Below are positions 25,219 to 33,423 of a stretch of 64,000 nucleotides of DNA, one piece after another. The notes beneath the pieces are model-generated. The model saw only the letters and a program-made list of their open reading frames with translations, was not told the DNA's origin and did not search any database. Location of the stretch: positions 124,001 through 188,000 of the forward strand of contig JBGANS010000006.1 of assembly GCA_044222195.1 (NCBI GenBank), read 5' to 3'. Source of the stretch: JAHBXE01 sp044222195. GTDB lineage: Bacteria > Planctomycetota > Phycisphaerae > Phycisphaerales > UBA1924. The position numbers were made by a program, and so were the translations under genes. The stretch's first letter is position 1. Every line of letters starts with the position of its first letter.

Positions 25219-26465
25219 TGGCGACGTTTACGTACAGGACGGCCGCGGGCCGGAACGGGACGGGGGGGGCGGGGGCGACGATCGATGCGCCGGACCGGGC
25301 GGCGGCGGTGCGAGAGCTGATGCGCCGGGGCGAGACGCCGACGGCGATTGAGATGGTGAATGGGACGGGGGCGGGGCACGCGGGTGATGCGCCGGCGATC
25401 CGGAACGTGCGGAACTCGTGGGCCGGGTCTCGGGCGATGTCGCGGTCGGAGATGGCGGCGTTCATCCGCGAGCTGGCGACGGCCCTGCAGGCGGGGTTGC
25501 CGCTGGTGCAGGCGCTCCGGACGATCGCGAAGCAGGGGCGGAGCCCGAAGCAGCGTGAAATGCTCGCGTCGGTGATCGAGCAGGTGGAGCACGGGAAGAG
25601 CCTGGCCGAAGCGGCCGCGGCGTGGGGGAAGCCGTTTTCAGAGTTGACGATCAACCTGATGAGGTCGGGCGAGGCGGCGGGGCGGCTTCCGGAGGTTTTG
25701 TCGCAGGCGGCGGATCTCCTGGATCGGGATGTGAAACTGAGGCGGTCGCTGCTCGGGGCGACGCTGTATCCGATGATCCTGGCGGGGCTGGTGTGCATCG
25801 CGGTGGTGATCATCGTGACGGTGATCGTGCCGAACGTGCTGAAGAGTTTGCCCAAGGGGGCGGAGCTGCCGCTGCCGACGCGGATCGTGCAGGGGATGGC
25901 GGGCTTTGTGTCGGGGTATTGGTGGCTGATGCTGCTGCTGGTGGCGGGGGCGGTGTGGGGGTGGACGAAGATCTATGCGATGCCGGACTTCCGGCTGTCG
26001 TTTGACCGGGGTCTTCTGAAGTCGCCGGTTCTCGGGCGGCTTTTGCGGGATGTTGCGGTGGCGCGGTTCACGCGGACGCTGGGGACGCTGACCTCGGCGG
26101 GTGTGCCGATTCTTCAGGCGCTTCGGATCACGAAGGGGACGCTGGGGAATCGGGCGATGGAAGTGGTGGTGGATGAGGTGTGCGAGCAGGTGGCGTCGGG
26201 GCGGACGATCGCGGACCCGATGGAGCGGAGCGGTTACTTCCCGCCGATGCTGGTGCAGATCGTGAACCTGGGCGAGCGCTCGGGAAAGCTGGATGAAATG
26301 CTGGGGCAGGCGGCGGGGGCGTTTGAGGACCGGACGGAGACGAGTGTGAAGCTGTTTACGACGGCGCTGCCGCCGATTCTGGTGGTGGGGCTGGCGGTGA
26401 TTGTCGGGTTTGTGGTGCTGTCGATTCTGTTGCCGCTGTTGCAAGCGCAGGAGGCTTTGAAATGA
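25218..26465 (+). CDS. gspF: Type II secretion inner-membrane protein GspF
   Basis: The 415 residues show the GspF/PilC pattern: an N-terminal domain with ATFTYRTAAGRNG, then two homologous T2SSF repeats. FIRELATALQAGLPLVQAL and FTRTLGTLTSAGVPILQALRI open the repeats, and each is followed by membrane helices (GATLYPMILAGLVCIAVVIIV; WWLMLLLVAGAVWGW; LPPILVVGLAVIVGFVVLSIL). The start is the ATG in TGATG overlapping the gspE stop by one base. Its stop overlaps gspG (ATGA). GspF is the membrane platform that links the ATPase to the pseudopilins. Confidence 0.95.
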   Translation: MATFTYRTAAGRNGTGGAGATIDAPDRAAAVRELMRRGETPTAIEMVNGTGAGHAGDAPAIRNVRNSWAGSRAMSRSEMAAFIRELATALQAGLPLVQALRTIAKQGRSPKQREMLASVIEQVEHGKSLAEAAAAWGKPFSELTINLMRSGEAAGRLPEVLSQAADLLDRDVKLRRSLLGATLYPMILAGLVCIAVVIIVTVIVPNVLKSLPKGAELPLPTRIVQGMAGFVSGYWWLMLLLVAGAVWGWTKIYAMPDFRLSFDRGLLKSPVLGRLLRDVAVARFTRTLGTLTSAGVPILQALRITKGTLGNRAMEVVVDEVCEQVASGRTIADPMERSGYFPPMLVQIVNLGERSGKLDEMLGQAAGAFEDRTETSVKLFTTALPPILVVGLAVIVGFVVLSILLPLLQAQEALK

Positions 26466-26911
26466 AGATTGAGCGGAAGGCTGCGAGGGTTGGCGGGCGT
26501 GTGATGCAGCGCGGGTTCACGATCATCGAGGTGCTGGTGATCATCGTGATCATCGGCGTGATCGCGGCGGTGGTGGCGCCGCGGCTGATCGGGCGGATCG
26601 GGCAGGCGAAGTCTTCGGTGGCGTCGAACAACGCCGCATCGCTGGCGACGGCGATGAAGACGTACCAGATTGACTGCGGGCTGCCGGAATCGGGGGCGCA
26701 GCTTTCGATCCTGCTGGAGAAGCCGGCGAACGCGGAGGGGTGGAAGGGGCCGTACGTGAACAACGCGGATGAGCTGAAGGACCCGTGGGGGAATCCGTTC
26801 ATGCTGGAGATTCCGGGGAAGAAGAACACGGCGGACTTTGACATCGTGAGCTACGGGGCGGATGCGCAGCCGGGCGGGACGGGGGATAACGAGGACATCC
26901 GGAAGCCGTGA
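26462..26911 (+). CDS. gspG: Major pseudopilin GspG
   Basis: The 149 residues contain the prepilin cleavage site QRG/FTIIEVLVIIVIIGVIAAV, with Glu at +5, after a 15-18 residue leader. The C-terminal domain has GWKGPYVNNADELKDPWGNPF, the conserved GspG signature around the calcium site, and ends in FDIVSYGADAQPGG. This is the main subunit of the T2SS pseudopilus. It overlaps gspF upstream and gspH downstream by 4 bases each. Confidence 0.95.
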   Translation: MKIERKAARVGGRVMQRGFTIIEVLVIIVIIGVIAAVVAPRLIGRIGQAKSSVASNNAASLATAMKTYQIDCGLPESGAQLSILLEKPANAEGWKGPYVNNADELKDPWGNPFMLEIPGKKNTADFDIVSYGADAQPGGTGDNEDIRKP

Positions 26912-27555
26912 ATGCGAACGCGAACAGGTTCGGCATCGGTGAGCGCGAGCGCGACGGGCGCGGCGGTTTCACGTTTGTCGAGCTGATCGTGGTGATCGTG
27001 ATCCTGACGATCGTGGCGGGGCTTTTGCTGCCGCGGCTGACGTCGTGGAAGAGCCGGCAGGGTGAGCAGTCGGTGCGTGCGGTGGCGGATGTGCTGACGG
27101 CGGCGGCGAAGCGGGACACGTATTCGACGCAGCGGTGCTCGGTGGAGTTTGACGCGAAGACGGGGCGGTTCCGGTTGTTTGTGCTGCGGGTGGCGGATGT
27201 GCACTCGTTTGATCCGGGTGCGGAGTCGTGGATGGAGGATCCGCTGACGCCGACGGCGATCCTGGACCAGGCGACGCTGGTGGCGGTGTCGTCGGGGATC
27301 GCGGAGCTGGACCCGAAGAAGTTCCAGATCGAGTTTCCCGGCGCGGGCGGGACGCAGGGGCGGCCGGGGCTGGCGATGCAGTTCACGGATGATGCGGGGC
27401 AGGCGTGGGTTGTGCGGCTGCCATCGACGGCGACGCGGGCGGAAGTGATTTCGGCCGGGAGCGCGGCGGACCGGGCGGCGGGGCGGGAGCTGTTCACGGG
27501 GGATACGGCGGCGATCGACCTGGACGCCACGGGGAGGAGGGACGACCCGTGGTGA
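26908..27555 (+). CDS. gspH: Minor pseudopilin GspH-like
   Basis: This protein has 215 residues from the GTG at 26908 in a GTGA overlap with gspG. The prepilin motif RGG/FTFVELIVVIVILTIVAGLLLPRL has Glu at +5. The rest is strand-rich with little identity to named families, as usual for minor pseudopilins. The gene position after gspG and before the GspI-like gene supports the GspH assignment. Confidence 0.8.
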   Translation: MNANANRFGIGERERDGRGGFTFVELIVVIVILTIVAGLLLPRLTSWKSRQGEQSVRAVADVLTAAAKRDTYSTQRCSVEFDAKTGRFRLFVLRVADVHSFDPGAESWMEDPLTPTAILDQATLVAVSSGIAELDPKKFQIEFPGAGGTQGRPGLAMQFTDDAGQAWVVRLPSTATRAEVISAGSAADRAAGRELFTGDTAAIDLDATGRRDDPW

Positions 27556-27989
27556 ATCGTGCGCACACCCGGCGCGGGGTGATACTGGTCGATGCGATTG
27601 TCGCGGCGGTGCTGCTGGGGTCGGCGCTGGCGGTGATGATCGGGCTGGGCGGGCGGGCGCTGTCGTCGCAGAGCACGGGGGAGCAGCTCCAGAACGCGGC
27701 GATGCTGCTGGATGAGCAGTTGAACCTGGTGCTGGCGCGCGGGCCGGACGAGTACGCATCGCGGTTTCCGACGCGCGGGCAGTGCGATGCGCCGTTCCAG
27801 AACTTTGAATACACGCTGGAGTTTTCGGGCGGGCAGTCGGGCGACCCGTTCCGGGTGGTCGCGACGGTGTCGTGGAAGGCGGGGGGGAAAACCAGATCCG
27901 AGTCGGTCGAGACGATGATCGCGCCGCGGCTTGGGGAAGAGCCCGATCCGGAGCGGAAACCGGGCGAGGCGGTGAACCGGTGGTACTAA
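27552..27989 (+). CDS. gspI: Minor pseudopilin GspI-like
   Basis: This protein has 145 residues from the GTG at 27552 in a GTGA overlap with gspH; the longer frame upstream is a read into gspH. The leader is short (VNRAHTRRG) and the mature N-terminus would be VILVDAIVAAVLLGSALAV. Position +5 is Asp where pseudopilins of this class normally have Glu. The C-terminal domain has FRVVATVSWKAGGKTRSESVETMIAP, similar to GspI. Assignment rests on gene order and this pattern. Its stop overlaps the next gene by 10 bases. Confidence 0.75.
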   Translation: MNRAHTRRGVILVDAIVAAVLLGSALAVMIGLGGRALSSQSTGEQLQNAAMLLDEQLNLVLARGPDEYASRFPTRGQCDAPFQNFEYTLEFSGGQSGDPFRVVATVSWKAGGKTRSESVETMIAPRLGEEPDPERKPGEAVNRWY

Positions 27990-28807
27990 AACCGCACGCC
28001 GTTGGACATGGGCGGGAGCACCGACTTTCAAAGCACAGTCGGTGGCACGGGCGCCGGCGTGCGTTCACGCTGGTGGAGCTGGTGGTGGCGGCGGTGATTG
28101 CGGCGCTGGTGGCGGGGAGCGCGGTGGGGGCGGTTTCGCAGATGCTGCGGCTGAAGGCCAAGAGCCTGGCGCGGCAGCAGGCGTTTGAGCGGGCGGACAT
28201 TGCAGCGGGCCGGATGGCGCTCGACCTGTGCAACATCGTTCGGCACCACAATCTTCAGTTCGCGAGGGTGACCGTGAGCGACGGCGGTGCGGGCGACTCC
28301 GCGCGGGACGGGTTGCTGTTGCTCATCCGGTCCTCGCGGCCGGTGCGGAATGAAGAGGACGGCGCCGAGGGCGGTGAGTACGAGGTGCAGTATCGGGTCG
28401 CGCCGGTGTCGGACCTGTCGAACGGGGGTCCGACGAACAAGAACATGCCGCGGGATGTGACGCCGGCCCTGTGGCGGCGGTGCGATCCGGCGTTTGACGC
28501 GTACCAGGATGCGGGCGGGGTGGCGGTGCCGCTGGTTCGCGGGGTAAAGGCGCTGTCGATCGAGGCGTACAACGGGGAAGAGTGGCTGCAGCAGTGGGAT
28601 TCGGACACGGACGGGTATCCGTACGCGGTTCGGGTGGTGGTGACGGTGGACTCGGATGACGGGCTGGCGACGGCCGTGGCGCGGCGGACGATCGCGATTG
28701 ACCGCACGCCTACACCGCCGGAGACGGCCGATTCTTCGACGACGAACAACTCGTCGAACTCCGGGAGCGGGACCAGCGGGTCGGGCACGACGGGGGGTGG
28801 GTCATGA
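27980..28807 (+). CDS. gspJ: Minor pseudopilin GspJ-like
   Basis: This protein has 275 residues from the GTG at 27980, overlapping gspI by 10 bases. The prepilin motif is WHGRRRA/FTLVELVVAAVIAALVAGSAVG: Glu at +5 is present, but the residue before the cut is Ala, where Gly is the rule. The globular part is strand-rich with VQYRVAPVSD and LVRGVKALSIEAYNGEEW, then VRVVVTVDS, matching the GspJ plan. The C-terminal 35 residues are a Ser/Gly/Thr/Asn-rich tail. The stop overlaps gspK by 4 bases. Confidence 0.8.
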   Translation: MVLKPHAVGHGREHRLSKHSRWHGRRRAFTLVELVVAAVIAALVAGSAVGAVSQMLRLKAKSLARQQAFERADIAAGRMALDLCNIVRHHNLQFARVTVSDGGAGDSARDGLLLLIRSSRPVRNEEDGAEGGEYEVQYRVAPVSDLSNGGPTNKNMPRDVTPALWRRCDPAFDAYQDAGGVAVPLVRGVKALSIEAYNGEEWLQQWDSDTDGYPYAVRVVVTVDSDDGLATAVARRTIAIDRTPTPPETADSSTTNNSSNSGSGTSGSGTTGGGS

Positions 28808-30129
28808 CCTTTCCTCGGTGTTCGAATCGGCGCGGGTTTGCGATATTGCTTGTGCTGTGGGTGCTGGTGATCGCGGCGGTCGTTATTGGCGCGGTGCAGG
28901 CGACGGCGTTCAGTGGGGCGGTGTCCGGGCGTGCCGCGATGGCGAGGGTCCGGGCGCACTGGGCGGCGCGGGCCGGGGTCGAGGCGACGATCGCGCGCCT
29001 CGAGTATGACACGGAGAACCCGGATCTTTCGGACGCGTTCACGGTGCTCTTGGACATGACGGATGTGGCGCAGGACACGCTGCTGGATGCGGCGTACCAG
29101 GTGTCGCACTCGGAGGGCGGGAAGGAAGTGCTGGGGCCCGCGGATGCGCACGCGAAGATCAATATCAACGGCATGTCGCAACAGGCGCTGATGACGCTGC
29201 CGTACATGACCGAGGACGCCGCGGACTCGATCATGGACTGGATCGATGCGGATGATGATGTGAATCCGCTGGGGGCCGAGATCGGGTTCTACCAGTCGCA
29301 GAGCAACTCGTACCAGCCGCGGAATGACCTGTTCCGGTCGATCCAGGAGCTTGAACTGGTGTCGGGCGTGGTGCAGGAGTTCGTGCGGGGCGAGGACTGG
29401 AACCTCAACGGGCGTCTGGACCCGAACGAGGATGACGGGAACCAGACGATGCCGCTGGACAGCGCCGATGGGACGCTGGATGCGGAGTGGTCGGGGATAT
29501 TGACGGCGCTCTCGACGGATGATGTGCTTTCGGCGACGGGCCAGGCGCGGGTGGAGCTGCTGACGGCGGATGCATCGTCGGTGGCGAAGGCGACGACGGT
29601 GGACATCGATCAGGCGGATGTGATGGTGAAGTACGTCCAGGCGAACTCGTCGGCGACGATGGGGGACTTCATCAGGACAAACCTCAGCCAGCTTCGCGGT
29701 GCGGACGGGCAGCCCATCAACCGGCAGGCGAGGAACCTGACCAACGAGCAACTGGCGCTCGTGCTGGACGAGTGCGAGATCGAGAGCTCGACGACGCTGG
29801 GGCCGATTCCGGGGAAGGTGAACATCAACACCTGCCCGGCGGAGGTCCTGGAGTACATCCCGGACATCAACGCGAACATGGCGGATGCGATCGTGCTGGA
29901 GCGGGATTCGATGCCGAAGGGCTTTACCTCGATTGTGGACCTGCTGAATGTGCCGGGGATGAGCAGGAACGCGCTCTCGCGGGTGTACAACGTTCTGACG
30001 GTGCGGTCGAACGTGTATGTGGTAACCTGCCGCGGACGAGACCTGAAAACCGGATTTGAAGTTGAAATGGTGGCGACGATCGATCGTTCCTCTCTTCCCG
30101 TGCGAATTACGGAGCTTCTGACGCGATGA
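28804..30129 (+). CDS. gspK: Minor pseudopilin GspK
   Basis: The 441 residues are the large pseudopilin of the tip complex. The N-terminus is SNRRG/FAILLVLWVLVIAAVVIG; +5 is not Glu, as is normal for GspK. The globular part contains AKININGMSQQALMTLPYM and later KVNINTCPAEVLEYIPDINANMADAIV, the duplicated SAM-like/helix-hairpin-helix segments typical of GspK. It overlaps gspJ (ATGA) and gspL (ATGA) by 4 bases each. It caps the pseudopilus with GspI and GspJ. Confidence 0.9.
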   Translation: MTFPRCSNRRGFAILLVLWVLVIAAVVIGAVQATAFSGAVSGRAAMARVRAHWAARAGVEATIARLEYDTENPDLSDAFTVLLDMTDVAQDTLLDAAYQVSHSEGGKEVLGPADAHAKININGMSQQALMTLPYMTEDAADSIMDWIDADDDVNPLGAEIGFYQSQSNSYQPRNDLFRSIQELELVSGVVQEFVRGEDWNLNGRLDPNEDDGNQTMPLDSADGTLDAEWSGILTALSTDDVLSATGQARVELLTADASSVAKATTVDIDQADVMVKYVQANSSATMGDFIRTNLSQLRGADGQPINRQARNLTNEQLALVLDECEIESSTTLGPIPGKVNINTCPAEVLEYIPDINANMADAIVLERDSMPKGFTSIVDLLNVPGMSRNALSRVYNVLTVRSNVYVVTCRGRDLKTGFEVEMVATIDRSSLPVRITELLTR

Positions 30130-32015
30130 GCCAGGTCGCCGCAACGTCTGAATCGGTGAGACCGGGGGCCCCGGTGTCGGTGGATTCTGCGCCCGTGCGG
30201 GGGGCGGCTCTCAACGGGGCGGCGGCTCCTGAGACGCCCGCGGTCGCCGCGGCGGTGCACTACCAGGGGGACCGCTGGCGGCTGGTGGTATTGACGAACC
30301 GGAACGGGCTGAGTCTGACGCAGGCGGTGTCGGTGGATGCGGAGGGGCAGATTGCGCCGCTCCTGGAGCAGTACCAGGTGGAGCGGTTGGTGCGGGTGGC
30401 GCCGTCGCGGGAGACGGTGGCGAGGTGCGCGGCGGTTTCCGTGGGGTCTGGGGCGGAGCTTGGGCCGGCGCTGGCACTCATGGCGGAGGCACAGCTTCCG
30501 GAGTCGATCCCCGGGCATCGGCGCGGCGCGGGAGCGATTCCTGAGATTGACGGGGGCGGTGCGAAGACGGCGCTGTTGGTGGGGTGGAAGGGGGAGGCGC
30601 CGGCTGCGTTGACCGAGGAAGGTGTTGAGGAAACGTGGACGACGCCGGCGGCGGCGCTGGCCGTGCTTCGGCAGGGGCGTGGTTCGAGCGCGGTGTACGC
30701 GGACCCGGAAGAGGGCGCGGTTTCGATGCTCGTATTCGGGAGCAAGTCCATCGCGAGGGTGCTGATCGAGAATGCGACGAACCCGTCGGCGTTTGCGAGG
30801 GCGGTTGGAACAGTGGTGGGAGAGACCTGCAGCGCGGCGGGAGTGTCGGCGCCGGTGACGCAGCTCGGGCAGTCGGGGGTGTTGCTGTCGATCGATGCGG
30901 GCGTGATTCCCGCGGTGCGCAGCGCGGTGACAGGTGTGCCGGATCAGCGGTCGTGGTTTGAGCAGTACGGGCTGGCGCTGGGCGCGGCGATGGGGGCCCT
31001 GTCGAAGGACTCGCTGGTCCGCGGGTTGACGAGCATGCGGGCGTCGGCGCCGGTGAAGCGGGAGAGCGCGGCGGAGCGGGCGGCGGGTTGGCTGTCGAAC
31101 AAGAAACACGCCTGGGGGTTGGCGGCGGCGGCGCTGGCGGTGCTGCTGCTGGGGCCGTGGGTGATTGCGTCGACGAGGCTGGCGATCCTGGAATCGAAGG
31201 CGGTTGGGCTTGGGGATCGGAACCGGGAACGCACCGAGACGATGCGGCGGAAGGCGATGTACGCGCAGCTGGACAGGAGCCGTTGGCCGATGTCGAAACT
31301 GTTGGCGGATGTTTCGGCGGCGATCCCGATGGGAGTGACAACCGAGAACATCCGCCTGTCATCGGACCAGGGCGGCGGGCTGACGATCACGGGCTCGGCG
31401 GAGACGCCGGAGCTGGTGAACACGATGCAGGCGAACCTGAACGGGACGAAACTGCTGAACAATGTGAAGGTCAACCGGATGGAGGCCACGGGCTCGAGCG
31501 TTGAGTTTGACCTGACGGCGGAGGTGGGCAATCCGCATATGAAGGCGGCGGGGGTCGAGGACTTTTCGACCAAGACGCTGGCGGTGCGGCTCTACGGTGA
31601 GGGTGCGTTGAACACGGCGCTTCCGAAGAACACGGGTGGGCGGGAATCGGCGCCGGTTCGCGAGCCGCGGGCCTCGTCGAGGCCGAGCGAGAGGACCGAG
31701 CGCGCCGAGCGGCCGGAGCGGAGCAACGGCGGGGGTGGGGGCGAGCGGTCGGGGGATCGCAATGGCGAGCGGGGCGGGTCGCGCACGTCGGAAGCACCGA
31801 CGCGGCCGGCTGTGGCGACACCCGGAGAAGCGCCGCCGCCGCTGACGGATGCGCAGATTGCGAAGATGGACAAGGCGGGCGCGATGAAGGAATGGGCGGC
31901 GCGCAAGACGTACCCGCAGAAGAATCCGGCCGTGGATGCGACGACCAAGTCGCGGCTTGAGGAAGAGGTCCGCAAGCTCAAGGAACAGATGGACAAAGCG
32001 GGAGCGGCCAAGTGA
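30126..32015 (+). CDS. gspL: GspL-like protein (PilM-like/PilN-like fusion)
   Basis: This 629-residue protein has a cytoplasmic actin-like (PilM/GspL) N-terminal region of about 320 residues. A membrane helix follows (KHAWGLAAAALAVLLLGPWVIAS, near residues 330-350), then a PilN-like periplasmic domain with AIPMGVTTENIRLS, GLTITGSAETPELVNTMQANL and VEFDLTAEV. The last 130 residues are a low-complexity Arg/Glu/Ser/Gly tail and a Lys/Glu helix. It would couple GspE to the pseudopilus via the membrane platform. It is larger than usual GspL (about 400) because of the tail. It overlaps gspK and the next gene by 4 bases. Confidence 0.8.
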   Translation: MSQVAATSESVRPGAPVSVDSAPVRGAALNGAAAPETPAVAAAVHYQGDRWRLVVLTNRNGLSLTQAVSVDAEGQIAPLLEQYQVERLVRVAPSRETVARCAAVSVGSGAELGPALALMAEAQLPESIPGHRRGAGAIPEIDGGGAKTALLVGWKGEAPAALTEEGVEETWTTPAAALAVLRQGRGSSAVYADPEEGAVSMLVFGSKSIARVLIENATNPSAFARAVGTVVGETCSAAGVSAPVTQLGQSGVLLSIDAGVIPAVRSAVTGVPDQRSWFEQYGLALGAAMGALSKDSLVRGLTSMRASAPVKRESAAERAAGWLSNKKHAWGLAAAALAVLLLGPWVIASTRLAILESKAVGLGDRNRERTETMRRKAMYAQLDRSRWPMSKLLADVSAAIPMGVTTENIRLSSDQGGGLTITGSAETPELVNTMQANLNGTKLLNNVKVNRMEATGSSVEFDLTAEVGNPHMKAAGVEDFSTKTLAVRLYGEGALNTALPKNTGGRESAPVREPRASSRPSERTERAERPERSNGGGGGERSGDRNGERGGSRTSEAPTRPAVATPGEAPPPLTDAQIAKMDKAGAMKEWAARKTYPQKNPAVDATTKSRLEEEVRKLKEQMDKAGAAK

Positions 32016-32611
32016 GCGAGATCATCGACAAGATCAAGTCGCTTCCGAGGGCGGCCCGGTGGGGCCTGATCGCGCTGGTGGCGTTCGGGGTGTACTTCCT
32101 GGTGGTGGAGAGGGTTCTCGACCGGATCAACGCGGCGGGATCGAAGGCGGACGACCGGATCGGTGCGCTGCTGTCGCTCTCGCACGATCCGTCGCAGACG
32201 TCGGACATCGATCTCGGGATCCGGAAGTTCGGGGTGGTGGCGCTGCCGGGAGAAGCGGCGGCGCGGTCGGTGGCGTTCAACCGGCGGGTGGTGGAGGTTC
32301 TGGCCAAGCACAAGATCAAGAACAGCAGCACATCGGGGCGGACGATGCCGATGGCGGCGGGCCCGCTCAAGGATGCATACGGGGAGGAGCGGGTGGAGCG
32401 GCTGGTGCAGGAGATCCAGTTTGACGCGACGCCGGAGGATATTTCGGCGGTGATCGCGGACCTGGAATCTTCGCCGGAGGTCGCGGCGGTGTCGCGGATC
32501 CAGATCCGGCGAGGCAGCAAGGAGGACACGGCGGCGCGGCTGCTGAAGGCGACGATCGGCGTGGAGGCGTGGGTCCTGGGCAAGCGTGCGGGGGGAGGGC
32601 CGACGCTGTGA
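32012..32611 (+). CDS. gspM: GspM/PilO-like platform protein
   Basis: This protein has 199 residues from the GTG in a GTGA overlap with gspL. It has one N-terminal membrane helix (AARWGLIALVAFGVYFLVV) and a periplasmic part with a coiled segment, then a ferredoxin-like region (ERLVQEIQFDATPEDISAVIADLESSPEVAAVSRIQIRR), as in GspM/PilO. The assignment relies on this topology and its place between gspL and the secretin. Confidence 0.75.
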   Translation: MSEIIDKIKSLPRAARWGLIALVAFGVYFLVVERVLDRINAAGSKADDRIGALLSLSHDPSQTSDIDLGIRKFGVVALPGEAAARSVAFNRRVVEVLAKHKIKNSSTSGRTMPMAAGPLKDAYGEERVERLVQEIQFDATPEDISAVIADLESSPEVAAVSRIQIRRGSKEDTAARLLKATIGVEAWVLGKRAGGGPTL

Positions 32612-33423
32612 GTGCGGACCTTCGAACGATCTATCGGCGGGTGGGAGTGCCGGGGCGCATCGCGGTGGTGGTGGTGCTGCTGGCGGGGGTGGCGTGCGCA
32701 GCACCGGTGCCGCGGCTGGTGAAGGCGGTGTTTGCACCGTCGGCGAAGCAGGTGATCAAGAAGAACGAGGAGAAGGACAAGCAGATCGCGGATGAGTATT
32801 CGAAGGCGCTGGCGATGCAGACGGCGCAGTTTACGGGGCGGTCGGTGTTCTTCATTCCGAGTGCGCCGCCGCCGCCCGTGAAGCCGCCGGAACCCGTGGT
32901 TGAGGTGAAGCACGAGGAGCCGAAAGCGCCGCCGCCGCCGTCGGTGTACGGCGGACCGAAGCTGATCGCGATGGTGAACGATGAGGCGTGGTTTGATGAC
33001 GGGCAGAAGCTCAAGGCGGGGGCGGACGGCAAGGATGGGCTCAAGGTCAAAGAGGTTCGTGCGCCGTGGGAAGTCGCGGTGGTGTGGAAGGAAACGGACT
33101 TCAAGGTCTCGCTCTTTGAGAAGGACAACGTGGTCTGGCCGGTGAAGAAAGAGCCGGCGAAGACTGAGGCTGTAAAGACACCTGAAGGGGCGGGGGCGAA
33201 GGAACCGGCGGGTGACCCGAAGCCGGGCGCCAAGCCGGACGGAGCCGGCGAGCCCAAAGCAGGCGAGCCAAAGCCGTCAGATCCGAAGACGCCGGAATCC
33301 AAGCCTGTTGAACCAGCACCCAAGCCCGCGGAGCCGATGGTCGAGCCTGCGCCAGATGCACCCAAACCCGCCGCGCCGTCGCCGACGAAGCCGGATGATT
33401 TCATACACGAGGGGAACGAATGA
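32608..33423 (+). CDS. GspC/PilP-like periplasmic protein (candidate)
   Basis: This protein has 271 residues from the GTG in a GTGA overlap with gspM. The plan is that of GspC: one membrane helix (IAVVVVLLAGVACAAPVP), a charged and Pro-rich linker, and a small domain near residues 112-170. That domain (YGGPKLIAMVNDEAWFDDG, VKEVRAPWEVAVVW, FKVSLFE) resembles the homology region that contacts the secretin. The last 100 residues are a Lys/Pro/Ala/Glu-rich repeat tail (EPKAGEPKPSDPKTPE...). No PDZ domain is present. Identity with GspC is an inference from topology and position just before gspD. Confidence 0.6.
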   Translation: MSADLRTIYRRVGVPGRIAVVVVLLAGVACAAPVPRLVKAVFAPSAKQVIKKNEEKDKQIADEYSKALAMQTAQFTGRSVFFIPSAPPPPVKPPEPVVEVKHEEPKAPPPPSVYGGPKLIAMVNDEAWFDDGQKLKAGADGKDGLKVKEVRAPWEVAVVWKETDFKVSLFEKDNVVWPVKKEPAKTEAVKTPEGAGAKEPAGDPKPGAKPDGAGEPKAGEPKPSDPKTPESKPVEPAPKPAEPMVEPAPDAPKPAAPSPTKPDDFIHEGNE

